DNA of 64,000 nt from JABDIP01 sp965212545 (GTDB lineage Bacteria > Pseudomonadota > Alphaproteobacteria > DSM-16000 > Inquilinaceae). The notes under the pieces are model-generated. The model was not told the DNA's origin and did not search any database. It saw nothing but the letters and a program-made list of their open reading frames with translations. Position numbers and translations under genes: made by a program. The stretch's first letter is position 1. Each line of letters starts with the position of its first letter. Shown piece after piece: positions 47,610 through 56,972 of the stretch. The DNA lies in contig CBDBVB010000027.1 of assembly GCA_965212545.1 (NCBI GenBank), forward strand, positions 18,825 to 82,824, given 5' to 3'.

Positions 47610-48047
47610 GTGAGCGACCCCGACGACTGCAAGTTCTGCGGCGTCGGCGAGGGCAGCCGTCCCGACGATCCGCTGTACGTCGTCGATCTGCCGCACAGCT
47701 ACGCGTTCCTCGATCCGAACCAGTCCTATCGCGGCCATGTGATCGTCGTGGTCAAGGGCCACCACGAGGATATCGGCAGCATGCCGGTAGAGCTGAGCAC
47801 ATCGCTCTATGCCGAGATGATCCGGGTGGCGGGCGCGGTGCGCCAGGCGGTCGACGCCGACCACATGAACTACCTGTCGCTCGGCAACATGGTCCGCCAC
47901 GTCCACTGGCACATTTATCCGCGCCATCGCGACGATCCGAACTGGGGCGGCGCTCCGATCCCGGAACCGGCCGCCGACCGGCTGGCGGATGATGACTATC
48001 GGAGAATTGCCGACAGCATCCGGGCGGAACTTGGTTTGACCCGGTAG
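47610..48047 (+). CDS. HIT-family nucleotide-binding protein
   Basis: 145 residues from GTG 47610. The histidine triad is HVHWHIYPR near residue 98, with CKFC near the N-terminus (possible zinc site) and a SYRGHVIVVVKGHH strand. A nucleotidyl hydrolase or transferase (HINT/FHIT-like). Possibly co-transcribed with pntB. Convergent with the next gene. Confidence 0.87.
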   Translation: MSDPDDCKFCGVGEGSRPDDPLYVVDLPHSYAFLDPNQSYRGHVIVVVKGHHEDIGSMPVELSTSLYAEMIRVAGAVRQAVDADHMNYLSLGNMVRHVHWHIYPRHRDDPNWGGAPIPEPAADRLADDDYRRIADSIRAELGLTR

Positions 48048-48058
48048 TAGACGCCGAT

Positions 48059-48571
48059 CTAGGAACCGACTTCCTGCTGAATACGGGCGTCAAATATGAT
48101 CGTCGTCGATGGCGCGAAGGCCGGCCGTACAACTTTGGCAAACCACGTTTCAGCATTCATCGTACCGTCAAGATACAGCGGAAGCGCAACGCCCAGGGTC
48201 TGCCAGCCTTTCATCTCCTCATTGATTTCCAGCAAAACGCAGCCGTCTCCTTCGAATACCATGCAGATATCGTCAACGGTCATGCGATCTCGTTTGAATA
48301 CGTAGACTCGACTGATGTCCTGCCAGCGAACGGACCGAGGCGTGTTGACGATCTTCCTGTTCGAAGTGCCGCGGACTTCGAGTCCCGCCGGGCTGACGAG
48401 AATCTCGAGGTGCTGCGACTCGTACGCATTCCAAGGTTGTTTGGCGATCCGCTCCGCGCGGCGTCGCGTGTGGTCTTGCAGCAAGGTCTTCAGCTGGCGC
48501 AACACGTCGTCAAGTCTCGTAGGCGTTAATAAGGGACCTGAGTATATCATCCAAGCGGACCAAGGTTGCAT
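48059..48571 (-). CDS. Hypothetical protein
   Basis: 170 residues if MQPWSAW (48571) is used. A start at 48550 (MIYSGPL) is equally possible. Contains KIVNTPRSVRWQDISRVYVFKRDRMTVDDICMVFEGDG, which reads like a PH-like or ligand-binding beta fold. Not recognised. It lies just downstream of the rpsU terminator on the same strand. Base composition is lower in GC than in neighbouring genes. Confidence 0.5.
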   Translation of the reverse strand: MQPWSAWMIYSGPLLTPTRLDDVLRQLKTLLQDHTRRRAERIAKQPWNAYESQHLEILVSPAGLEVRGTSNRKIVNTPRSVRWQDISRVYVFKRDRMTVDDICMVFEGDGCVLLEINEEMKGWQTLGVALPLYLDGTMNAETWFAKVVRPAFAPSTTIIFDARIQQEVGS

Positions 48572-48591
48572 CGCCACCACACCCCAACACC

Positions 48592-48619
48592 AAAAACCGC
48601 CCAGCGAATGACTGGGCGG
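48592..48619 (-). terminator. Intrinsic terminator of rpsU
   Basis: CCGCCCAG / CTGGGCGG stem (48597-48604 with 48612-48619, 7-base loop), followed on the minus strand by TTTTT (48596-48592). Located 38 bases after the rpsU stop. A textbook rho-independent shape. Confidence 0.85.
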
Positions 48620-48657
48620 CGGCAACGACCGTATCGGGTGTCTCGGGAAGGGTTGGG

Positions 48658-48861
48658 CTAGTAGCCCTCGCGCTCCAGGCGCTTGCGCAGCAGCTTGCGG
48701 GCGCGGCGCACGGCCTCGGCCTTCTCCCGGGCGCGCTTCTCGGACGGCTTTTCATAGCTGCGTCGCAGCTTCATTTCGCGGAAAATGCCTTCGCGCTGCA
48801 TCTTCTTCTTCAGCGCGCGCAAGGCCTGGTCGACATTGTTGTCGCGGACGTGAACTTGCAC
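48658..48861 (-). CDS. rpsU: 30S ribosomal protein S21
   Basis: 67 residues, MQVHVRDNNVDQALRALKKK followed by MQREG and a basic C-terminus (RRARKLLRKR), clearly bS21. Normal length. It ends before a strong terminator and is divergent from def, with 171 bases between. Confidence 0.96.
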   Translation of the reverse strand: MQVHVRDNNVDQALRALKKKMQREGIFREMKLRRSYEKPSEKRAREKAEAVRRARKLLRKRLEREGY

Positions 48862-49032
48862 CTTGGTACGTCGCTCCTCTGGAACCCGGCATACGGTCGA
48901 ACAAAAGGCGGGTGCCGGTATTCGGTTCCGGACCCGTCAAGGGCGCGGGTTGTATCACGACCTTGACGCTCTTGCCAAGTCGGCAGAATGAGCCAATTGT
49001 GAATCCGAGAGGACTAACAGGCGGAAATCCGC

Positions 49033-49599
49033 ATGACGCTCCTGAAAATCGCCCGCATGGGGCATCCGGTCCTGCGCCGGCGCGCAGAGCCGGTCGACGA
49101 TCCGACTGGCGAGGCCGTCCGCAATCTGCTCGCAAGCATGGCGGAAACCATGGATGACGCCCAGGGCATCGGCCTTGCGGCGCCGCAGGTGCATGTCAGC
49201 CGCCGGGTGATCGTGTTCCAGGTTCCGTCAGACCGGCTCGAAGACGATGAACCGCCGGGACCTCCGGGCATCACCATGCTGATCAACCCGGAAATCGAGC
49301 CGATTGGGGAAGAGATCGCCTATGGCATCGAAGGATGCCTGTCGATTCCCGACCTTCGCGGCGTCGTGCCGCGTTTCAAGACCATTGTCTATCGCGGGGT
49401 GGCGCCTGACGGCGCGCGGATCGAGCGCGAGGCTTCCGGCCTGCACGCCCGCGTCGTGCAGCACGAGGTCGACCATCTGGACGGTATCCTGTTCATCGAC
49501 CGCATGCCGGAACTGGCGACCCTGAGCTTCGAGAGCGAGATGCATCATCTATTCGCCGGGGGCGACGGCGATGACGGATACGAGGAATCCAATGACTGA
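49033..49599 (+). CDS. def: Peptide deformylase
   Basis: 188 residues. All three catalytic motifs: GIGLAAPQV (45-53), EGCLSIP (100-106, Cys102 metal ligand) and HEVDHLDG (144-151, His144/His148 ligands, Glu145 catalytic). Removes the N-formyl group from nascent proteins. The C-terminal tail is acidic. Its stop overlaps the COQ9-like start (ATGACTGA). Confidence 0.96.
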   Translation: MTLLKIARMGHPVLRRRAEPVDDPTGEAVRNLLASMAETMDDAQGIGLAAPQVHVSRRVIVFQVPSDRLEDDEPPGPPGITMLINPEIEPIGEEIAYGIEGCLSIPDLRGVVPRFKTIVYRGVAPDGARIEREASGLHARVVQHEVDHLDGILFIDRMPELATLSFESEMHHLFAGGDGDDGYEESND

Positions 49600-50280
49600 C
49601 ACGAGCGCGCACACAGAATTGCGGGATGCCATCCTCGGGGCCAGCCTTCCACATGTGGTGTTCGACGGCTGGACCGACCGCACCTTGCGCGAGGGCGCGG
49701 TCACCGCAGGCCAGGGGGCCGGCGCGGCGGTGCGGGCCTTTCCGCGCGGCGGCATCGATGCGATCGCCCATTTCAGCGATTGGGCGGACCGCCGGATGCT
49801 GGCGGCCCTGGAAGAGGAAGCCGCCTCCTTCGCCGAGTTGCGGATTCGCGACAAGATCACGCGCGCGGTGCGGGTACGGCTGGAGATCCTGGAACCGCAT
49901 CGCGAGGCGGTTCGGCGAGCGACCAGCGTCCTGGCGGTACGCGGTCAGGCGACCCTGTCGGCACGGCTCCTGTTCCGCACAGTGGATGCCATGTGGCGGG
50001 CCGCCGGGACACTGCCACCGACTTCAACTTCTATACCAAGCGCGGCCTGCTGGCCGGCGTGCAGAGCTCGACCGTGTTGTACTGGCTGGGCGACGAGTCG
50101 GAGGGGCAGGCGGCCACTTGGGGCTTCCTCGACCGTCGGATCACCGACGTGATGCGGATCGGCAAGGCAATCGGCAAGGTCCGGGGCCGGTTCAATCGCG
50201 ACGACGAGAATCCGCCGCTTCCGTTACGGTTGGCGTCGGGGCTCGGTGCCCGATTGCGGTCGGTGGCCGGACGAACCTGA
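49592..50280 (+). CDS. COQ9-family protein, one frameshift
   Basis: TetR-like fold COQ9 family, required for ubiquinone biosynthesis. The C-terminal block DTATDFNFYTKRGLLAGVQS-STVLYWLGDESEG is diagnostic. A base is missing near 49999 (GCCGCCGGGACACT should have one more C). Restoring it gives 229 residues, the family length. The start ATG 49592 has GAGG upstream and overlaps the end of def. The downstream basic tail is non-conserved. Characteristic of ubiquinone-using Alphaproteobacteria. Confidence 0.88.
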
Positions 50281-50313
50281 CCGGTTTTCCGACGACGGTG
50301 TCGCCGTCCGAAC

Positions 50314-50796
50314 CTATTTTTTGCGGAACGTGTCCAGGGTGACGACTTTGCTGCCGCCCTCTCCGACGGCCATCGGAGCAGGCTCCGATTCAACCTCAGC
50401 CATCTCTTGCGCCGGCGCAGATCTCTGCTCGTCCGGCTCCGCGACCGGCTGAAACTGCAGCGCGAAATTCACCGACGGGTCGGCGAAGGTCGATATTGCC
50501 GCGAACGGAATTGTCAGCCGCTCTTCCCTGTTGTTGAAGCTCAGGTTAACGGCCATTGCGTCATCGGTGACGTCCAGATCGCGGTATTGATGCTGCAGAA
50601 CGATGGTCATCTCGTCGGGGTATTGCTCCGACAGATGTGTCGGAATGTCGACGCCCGGGAATGTCGTGGCGAAAGTCAGATAAAAATGATGCTCGCCGGG
50701 CAGGCCGAGCCTTGCGACTTCACGGAGCGCCTGTCGCACGACGTCGCGCAGCGCCGTTTCGACCATTCGATCATAGCGGAGTTGATGTTCGACCAT
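50314..50796 (-). CDS. sspB: SspB, ClpXP adaptor (alphaproteobacterial form)
   Basis: 160 residues. DUF1321/SspB domain: LRYDRMVETALRDVVRQALRE, FYLTFATTFPGVDIP and VNLSFNNREERLTIPF, then a linker and a C-terminal end KVVTLDTFRKK that corresponds to the ClpX-binding module. SspB delivers ssrA-tagged proteins to ClpXP. The ssrA gene itself is the next feature on the same strand upstream, a meaningful pairing. Confidence 0.93.
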   Translation of the reverse strand: MVEHQLRYDRMVETALRDVVRQALREVARLGLPGEHHFYLTFATTFPGVDIPTHLSEQYPDEMTIVLQHQYRDLDVTDDAMAVNLSFNNREERLTIPFAAISTFADPSVNFALQFQPVAEPDEQRSAPAQEMAEVESEPAPMAVGEGGSKVVTLDTFRKK

Positions 50797-50919
50797 TCGC
50801 TCAGACTAGCGGTCGTGTGTGGCCATGGGAAGCGCCGACGCGCCGATCACGGCGCGACACATCGCGGCAGGTTGTCGGGCGGGTCCTGGATGCGCATCTG
50901 CAGATTGGGTCGGGGGAAA

Positions 50920-51303
50920 GAAAGTGGGGCGCTTCTGTTGCCAGGTGCGCCCCGAACCCCGCCCGAGCCGTGTGACCGGCCGGGACTTACATTTGGCTAT
51001 CCCAGCTGCCGTTAGGCGGCGAGGGCAACCTCACTGTAGTTGTCATTCGCAACTATCAGATGGCCCGATAACGGCGGTACCATGCCGAGCAAAAACCGTA
51101 CCGTTCACCAGCCGTCGATCCTATTTCGCCCCCATAGGGGACCAGGGATTTGCCCTGGCCATCCTGGCGGTGGTCGGGTTTCTCCGGGCAATGCCCAAAT
51201 GGCCCATTTGACCGCCGAAATTGGTGGAGGCGCCGGAGTACTGCCCTCCGGGTCCGGTCAGGCTATTGAATACGGCGTTTATCGCCATAGTCGGTTTCCC
51301 GAC
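50920..51303 (-). ncRNA. ssrA: Two-piece (permuted) tmRNA
   Basis: The tag ORF at 51050-51012 encodes ANDNYSEVALAA then TAA. The coding piece begins at 51133 with GGGGGCGAAATAGGATCGACGG split across the acceptor stem and the conserved AGGATCGACGG block. The acceptor piece ends at 51222 with CGCCTCCACCA. The 5' GGGGGCG pairs with CGCCTCC over 7 bp including the G3-U pair that makes it an alanine acceptor. The order acceptor piece, spacer (51134-51221), coding piece is the circularly permuted layout of Alphaproteobacteria. Outer ends are approximate. Fills most of the 677-base gap between sspB and thyX. Confidence 0.94.
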
Positions 51304-51309
51304 ACATGT

Positions 51310-51315
51310 AATATA
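51310..51315 (-). promoter_or_regulatory. Putative -10 box for ssrA
   Basis: TATATT on the minus strand, with a TTCGCT hexamer 16 bases upstream. Transcription would begin near 51303, just ahead of the tmRNA acceptor piece. The -35 is weak. Confidence 0.4.
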
Positions 51316-51473
51316 GTCGATTTTGGGTTCCAGCGAAAGGGGATGGCCCGATTCGCGCCGGTTTCGCCGGCTGCGCCGAACGCAAAGCGGCCATTGCCAA
51401 GGGCCGGCCCTTGGGCCTTGGTCCGTGGCTTCGCTGAGGGCTAGAGTGCGGTCCCGTCCACTGGGAGCCAGCG

Positions 51474-52412
51474 ATGTCCCTTACGCCCGAACAACGTGCC
51501 GAAATCGACCAGCAGCGGACCGAAACCCACGAAACGCGGCGCGCCACCGTGCCGGCGCTCGAGGACATACTGTTCGAGCCGCTCGGCGTCCTGGATCACG
51601 GCTTTGTCCGGGTGATCGACTATATGGGCGACGATGCCGCGGTGGTGCAGGCGGCGCGGGTGTCGTACGGCAAGGGGACAAAGCAGCTGCGCGAGGATTC
51701 CGGGCTTATCCGGTATCTGCTGCGGCACTGGCACACCACGCCGTTCGAGATGTGCGAGATCAAGTATCACGTGAAGCTGCCGATCTTCGTCGCCCGTCAA
51801 TGGATTCGCCATCGCACGGCGAATGTGAACGAGTATTCCGCGCGCTACTCAATCCTGGATCGCGAGTTCTACCTGCCGGCGCCGCAGGACCTTGCGGCGC
51901 AGTCATCGCACAACCGCCAGGGCCGCGGCGCTGCGTTGGAGGGTGCGGAGGCCGACCGGGTGCTGGCGCTGCTGCGCGAGGACGCCGAGAAGTGCTACGG
52001 CGACTATGCCTGGATGCTCAATGAGGACGAGTCCGGAACGGTGGTCGACGAAGGGCGTTCAGGCTTGGCTCGCGAATTGGCGCGGATGAACCTGACACTG
52101 AATACCTATACGCAGTGGTACTGGAAGACCGACCTGCACAATCTGATGCATTTTCTGCGATTGCGCGCCGACAGTCATGCGCAATACGAAATCCGCGTCT
52201 ATGCCGACATCATGCTGGACACGTTGAAGCGATGGGTTCCGCTGACCTACGAGGCTTTCCAGGAATATCGGATGGGGGCGGCGCAGATCTCGGCGACCGG
52301 GCTTGAAGTTGTCCGCCGGCTGCTTTCCGGCGAGGGCGTTTTGCAGGAGGATAGCGGGTTGTCGAAACGCGAATGGCGCGAACTTATGGAGACCCTCGGG
52401 CGGGAGCCTTGA
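51474..52412 (+). CDS. thyX: FAD-dependent thymidylate synthase
   Basis: 312 residues. ThyX signature RHR-TANVNE-YSARYS at about 112-126, with ARQWIRHRT upstream and the C-terminal SHAQYEIRVYADIML block. Makes dTMP with FAD and NADPH, with methylene-THF as carbon source, and so uses the same one-carbon pool fed by the sarcosine and corrinoid genes. Longer than the minimal ThyX (~230) through N- and C-terminal extensions common in alphaproteobacteria. Divergent from ssrA. Confidence 0.95.
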   Translation: MSLTPEQRAEIDQQRTETHETRRATVPALEDILFEPLGVLDHGFVRVIDYMGDDAAVVQAARVSYGKGTKQLREDSGLIRYLLRHWHTTPFEMCEIKYHVKLPIFVARQWIRHRTANVNEYSARYSILDREFYLPAPQDLAAQSSHNRQGRGAALEGAEADRVLALLREDAEKCYGDYAWMLNEDESGTVVDEGRSGLARELARMNLTLNTYTQWYWKTDLHNLMHFLRLRADSHAQYEIRVYADIMLDTLKRWVPLTYEAFQEYRMGAAQISATGLEVVRRLLSGEGVLQEDSGLSKREWRELMETLGREP

Positions 52413-52430
52413 GCCGAGGTGGCGCTGCGC

Positions 52431-52779
52431 TCAGCGGATTTCGACCAGGCTGCTATTGCAGAGGTCTTCGGCCCACAGCTTGATCTCGCGGCCGTTTTCG
52501 TCGTTGAAGCGAAGGTCGAAAAAGCAATTGCGGCCAAAGCCGCTCATTTCGATCTGGCGGGTCTGGCCCGGCGCGAGGGTCGAGTCCAGCAGATCGCTCC
52601 CCCACCACTTGCTGTAGATCGGCGAGACATAGGCCGACTCCAGCCCCACCTCGCTCGCATTGCGGACGGTAAAGCTGCGTTCCTGTGCCGTCGCCGAGCG
52701 CGGCGGCGGCGGTCAGCACGAATCCGAAGAGTGCAAAGCGACGGATCCCACCGTGGCGCGCTGGGCGCATACCCGCCAT
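52431..52779 (-). CDS. Small exported protein, one frameshift
   Basis: 115 residues after correction. Signal peptide (FALFGFVLTAAAALATA) then SFTVRNASEVGLESAYV and NCFFDLRFNDENGREI with two Cys, a Tlp-like or beta-sandwich exported domain common in alphaproteobacteria and of unknown role. One extra G near 52694 shifts the frame inside the signal region. GAGG precedes the ATG at 52779. Convergent with thyX. Confidence 0.6.
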
Positions 52780-52892
52780 ACCGTCAACCTCGTTCGCTGT
52801 TTCCTCAGCCGTGCGCCCATTGCAGCGGGCATGCGACCGACGCCCCGGCAGCGCCGGTTCGATGCAAACAATCGTCGAAGAATGGGACGGGA

Positions 52893-52923
52893 ATGCGGCG
52901 GTCTGGTGAACCCGCCGCCGCAT
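52893..52923 (-). terminator. Hairpin after mrp
   Basis: ATGCGGCGG / CCGCCGCAT, a 9-bp perfect stem, starting six bases beyond the mrp stop on the minus strand. No T-run. Confidence 0.45.
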
Positions 52924-52928
52924 GTACC

Positions 52929-54076
52929 TTACTGCACCAGGATCCGTGGTGCCTGGCGCTGTGGCCGGCCGGCCCGCGCGTCCAATTCGCCGATCACCCG
53001 TTCGGCGATACTGAGATAGGCCTGGGCATGCTCGCTGTCCGGATCCGAGACCACGATCGGGCTGCCGGCGTCGGAGGTCTCCCGGATCGCCAGATGCAGC
53101 GGCACCTCGCCGAGGAACGGTGCGCCCAGCCGCTCCGCCTCGGCCCGGGCGCCGCCATGGCCGAACACCTCGGTGCGCTCGCCGCAATGGGGGCAGGCGA
53201 AATAGGACATGTTCTCCACGATGCCCAGCACCGGCACGTCGACCTTCTGGAACATGCGCAGGCCCTTGCGGGCATCCAGCAGGGCGATGTCCTGCGGCGT
53301 GGAGACGATGACCGCGCCGGCCAGCGGGCACCTGCTGGGCCATGGTCAGCTGCGCGTCGCCGGTGCCCGGCGGCATGTCGACCACCAGGATATCCAGCTC
53401 GCCCCAATTGACGTCGCGCAGCATCTGCGACAGCGCGCTCTGCACCATCGGGCCGCGCCAGATCATCGGTGTTTCCTCATCCACCATGAATCCGATCGAC
53501 ATGACCTTCAGGCCGAAGCGCTGCATCGGGTCCAGCGTCTTGCCGTCGGGCGAGCTCGGCTTGCCGGTGATGCCCATCATGCGCGGCATCGACGGGCCGT
53601 AGATATCCGCGTCCAGCAGGCCGACGGTACGCCCGGTTTTTGCCAGCGCCAGCGCCAGATTGACCGCGGTGGTCGACTTTCCGACCCCGCCCTTGCCGGA
53701 CGCCACGGCGATGATCGCCTTGACGCCGGGGACCATCGTTTTCTGTCCCGGCCCGGCCGCCGGACCTGAGGACCGGATCGCGGGCCGGCTGGGCGCCGAC
53801 GGCGGTCTCAGCCGGCGCTTCGCGATGGGCGGTCAGAACGGCCGTGACGGACAGCGCATCGGCCAGCGCCTCGACCGCCTGGGCCACGGCTTGGCGCCGA
53901 AGCGGCTCCAACTCCGGCCCGCGTTTCGGGATCGACCTCGATCGAGAAAAAGACGTTGCCCTGCTTGATCGTCAGGCCTGTGACCATGTCGAGACTGACG
54001 ATGTCGTCGCCCCGGTCAGGGTCCTTTACTGCCCGAAGCGCGTCCAATACCTGACTTTCGGTGAGTCACCGGCCAT
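52929..54076 (-). CDS. mrp: Mrp/ApbC/NBP35-type Fe-S carrier ATPase, four frameshifts
   Basis: N-terminal DUF59/MIP18 domain (LDALRAVKDPDRGDDIVSLD), a linker, then the deviant Walker A loop ASGKGGVGKST, the DIYGPSMP strand, and the CPHC cluster-binding motif (YFACPHCGERTEVFGHGG). Scaffold or carrier for iron-sulphur clusters. Single-base changes near 54058 (A lost), 53927 (extra A), 53745 (extra base) and 53332 (extra C) break it. With these repaired the protein is 381 residues, the usual size. Read as sequence error, as in soxA. Confidence 0.88.
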
Positions 54077-54213
54077 GGTTGAAATATCCTTTTGCTCGAC
54101 AATATTCGGAGGAACGTGCTCGCCCGCCTGCGAAACTGTGATATAGCCTGCGCGCGGTGTGATAGAAAGTGCGGCAAGCAAACCGCGAACGGTGACACAC
54201 AGGGAAGACCTTA

Positions 54214-55369
54214 ATGCCGTGGAGCAATCAGGGTGGTAACGGAGGAGGTCCGTGGGGATCTGTGTGGCGGCGGCGGTGGCGGCGGCGGCAGTGGCCCATG
54301 GGGCCGCGGCGGCGGTGGCGGCGGCCCGACACCCGCCCGATCTGGAGGACATGATCCGCAAGGGTCAGGACCGCTTCAAGAAGAGTGCTTCCCAGCGGGT
54401 TCGGCGGCCGCGGCGGATTGTTCGTGCTGGTACTGATCCTGGCATCTTCGGCATGGCTGGCCGTCTCGGTTCCCTATCAGGTCAAGGCCGATGAGCGCGG
54501 TGTCCAGCTTCTGTTCGGGCGCTATGTCAGCCAGACAGGGCCGGGCCTGAACTTCTGGTTCCCCTGGCCAATCGGCAGCGTGATCAAGCCACAGGTCACC
54601 CGGGTCAACCGTATCGATATCGGCTTTCAAGAGCGCTCCCAACACGCGCGGTCAGACGCAGACCCGCGACGTTCCTGAAGAAAGCCTGATGCTGACCGGG
54701 GATGAGAACATCATCGACATCGATTTCACGGTGCTGTGGCGCATATCCGACGCGCCGTCCTACATGTTCAACATCCGCGATCCGAACGAAACGGTGAAGC
54801 TCACCGCCGAAAGCGTGATGCGTGAGATCATCGCCCGGACCGACATTCAGCCGGCCTTGACCGAAGCCCGCCTGAGCATCGAAGCGGACGCCCGGGCGCT
54901 GGTCCAGCAGACGCTGGACAGCTATGGCGCCGGCGTCGAGATCACCCAGATCCAGCTGCAGAAGGTCGACCCGCCGCTGCAGGTGGTCGACGCCTTCAAC
55001 GACGTACTGCGCGCCCGACAGGACCAGCAGCGCGTGCGTAACGAGGCCGAGGCCTACCGCAATGACATCATCCCTCGGGCGCGTGGCGAGGCGGAACGCA
55101 TGATCCAGGAAGCCTCTGCCTACCGCGAGCAACAGATGGCGACCGCCCAGGGTGAGGCATCACGTTTCCTGGCGGTGCTGCGGTCCTATCGGCTGGCGCC
55201 GGAGGTGACCGCGCAACGCTTCTTCCTGGAGACCTGGGAGGACTTCCTTGCTGGCGCCAACAAGGTGATTATCGACAATACCGGCGGCGACGGCGGCCAG
55301 GGCGTGGTGCCCTATCTGCCGCTCAATGAGCTTCAAAATCGCCCCGCTTCACAAGGATTGTCGCGATGA
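54214..55369 (+). CDS. hflK: HflK, four frameshifts
   Basis: Membrane-anchored SPFH/prohibitin protein of the HflKC complex, which regulates FtsH. N-terminal Gly-rich MPWSNQGGNGGGPWGS, then DLEDMIRKGQDRF, one membrane helix (LFVLVLILASSAWLAVS), the band-7 domain (YQVKADERGVQLLFGRY) and a C-terminal helix. Extra bases near 54260, 54320, 54385 and 54630, each +1, break it into four readable pieces that fit 383 residues after correction. The Gly-codon tract is repetitive GGC/GGN, which favours indel errors. ATGA overlap with hflC. Confidence 0.88.
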
Positions 55370-56247
55370 GCCTGCGCGCCGCGATATTCGGAATCGTGCT
55401 GGTCCTTGCTGGAATCGGTGTGGCCAGCACCGCATTTGTCGTCGATCAGAGAGAACAGGCCGTCGTGCTGCAATTCGGCGAGCCGGTGCGCACGATCCTG
55501 GAGCCGGGTCTCAAGTTCAAATACCCCTGGCCGGTCCAGGAGGTTCGCACCTTCGAGAAACGGGTGCTGAATGTCGACCCGCCGGTCGAGCAGGTCATCC
55601 TGGCCGATCAGCGGCGCCTCGACGTCGACGTGTTCGGGCGCTACCGCATCATCGATCCCCAACTCTTCCTGGAATCGGTCAACGACGAGGAAATCGCGCG
55701 CCAGCGGCTGTCGACCTTCATGATCGCCTCCCTGCGCGAGGTGCTGGGCAATGCCACCCAGGTCGAAGTCCTGTCCGAAGCCCGCGCAGGCATCATGGAA
55801 TTGATCAAGGCGGCCGTCGGCCGCCGTGCCGACGACCTGGGCATTGAGATCGTCGATGTCCGAATCGTCCGCGCCGATGTGCCGGAAGGCACGGTGCAGT
55901 CGGTGTTCGACAGGATGCGCTCGGAGCGTGAACGCGAAGCCGCGGAATTCCGCGCCCAGGGTCAGGAACTGTCGCAGCAGATTCGTGCCCGCGCCGACCG
56001 CGAACGGACCGTCCTGCTGGCCGAGGCCGAACGCACGTCGGAGATCCTGCGCGGCGAGGGCGACGAGGAGGCGATCCGCCTGCGTGGCGAGGCGTTCAGC
56101 CAGGATGCGGAGTTCTACTCTTTCTATCGTGCCCTGGAGGCCTATCGCGGATCGTTCAATCCGGATGACACGACCCTGGTCCTGTCGCCGAACAGCGCAT
56201 TCTTCCGGTATTTCAACGAGGGGCCGCCCGCGTCCAACAATCGGTGA
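55366..56247 (+). CDS. hflC: HflC
   Basis: 293 residues, intact. N-terminal membrane helix (residues 5-24), SPFH domain with REQAVVLQFGEPVRTI and EVRTFEKRVLNVDP, and a long coiled helix (RMRSEREREAAEFRAQGQEL). Partner of HflK in the periplasmic-facing cage around FtsH. The start overlaps the hflK stop (ATGA). Confidence 0.95.
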   Translation: MSLRAAIFGIVLVLAGIGVASTAFVVDQREQAVVLQFGEPVRTILEPGLKFKYPWPVQEVRTFEKRVLNVDPPVEQVILADQRRLDVDVFGRYRIIDPQLFLESVNDEEIARQRLSTFMIASLREVLGNATQVEVLSEARAGIMELIKAAVGRRADDLGIEIVDVRIVRADVPEGTVQSVFDRMRSEREREAAEFRAQGQELSQQIRARADRERTVLLAEAERTSEILRGEGDEEAIRLRGEAFSQDAEFYSFYRALEAYRGSFNPDDTTLVLSPNSAFFRYFNEGPPASNNR

Positions 56248-56305
56248 CCGCGCCGGGAACTCCGATGAACCGGGCCGGTCACAAGGGCCGGCCCGAAGCG
56301 GCGTC

Positions 56306-56491
56306 ATGAACGATCTATTCACCGCGCTGGCACTGGTGCTGGTGATCGAAGGGCTGATGTATGCGGTCTTTCCCGATCATCTGAAGCGCATGATGGTGAT
56401 GGTCTTGTCGGTGCCGGCCGCCACGCTGCGGTTGGCTGGATTGGCCGCAGCGATTCTTGGCGTCGGGATCGTATGGTTGCTCCGCGCATAG
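56306..56491 (+). CDS. DUF2065 small membrane protein
   Basis: 61 residues with two hydrophobic segments (ALALVLVIEGLMYAVF; AATLRLAGLAAAILGVGIVWLL) and the DUF2065 pattern EGLMYAVFPD. Members typically follow hflC, as here. Function unknown. Followed by a 9-bp hairpin at 56500-56525. Confidence 0.82.
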   Translation: MNDLFTALALVLVIEGLMYAVFPDHLKRMMVMVLSVPAATLRLAGLAAAILGVGIVWLLRA

Positions 56492-56972
56492 AGCACGATG
56501 AGATGAGGTCAGGTGGCCTCATCTCTCAGTCGTCCACCAAGACCTTGGGCTGGATCGGCACCTGACGGCGTCGGCGTCGGCACAAACACGATGCACCGCA
56601 TTCGCGACTTTGGACGAAATTGCCGCAGCCACTTCCGGCGCCGCGGTGGTGAGCGGTTCTGAAGTCGTATGCGACGGTCGCGAATGTGGTCTCTAGGGCC
56701 GCATCACAAAGCCGTCAGGCTTGCTCAGAGCCACTTGAGACGCCCAAATTGAACCATATTTACAGTTCAGAAATCGCAGTAGCCCTTTGGACGGTGGCCC
56801 TGAGATGCGACTGTATTGGCCGTGCGGATTTTCGGTCCACGCAATCGCCATTCGGCCCCGGCCCGTGTCGGGAAACCGAGGGCCGCATTCGGGCCGAGCC
56901 CGCAGAACGATGCGCCGCGTGCGCTCCGCGTCTTGCGATCGTGAAAGGCATTGAGGTGAGGAGAGAGTACAG
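56492..56972. other. Intergenic region upstream of htrA
   Basis: 481 bases without a gene. Begins with a perfect 9-bp hairpin GAGATGAGG / CCTCATCTC (56500-56525), a terminator-like end of the hfl operon. The remainder should hold the htrA promoter, but I find no convincing box. Confidence 0.5.

Noticed and set aside
50819..51444. Plus-strand ORFs between sspB and thyX
   Set aside because: They cover the tmRNA gene, whose tag and acceptor stem are explicit, and have no protein-like conservation.
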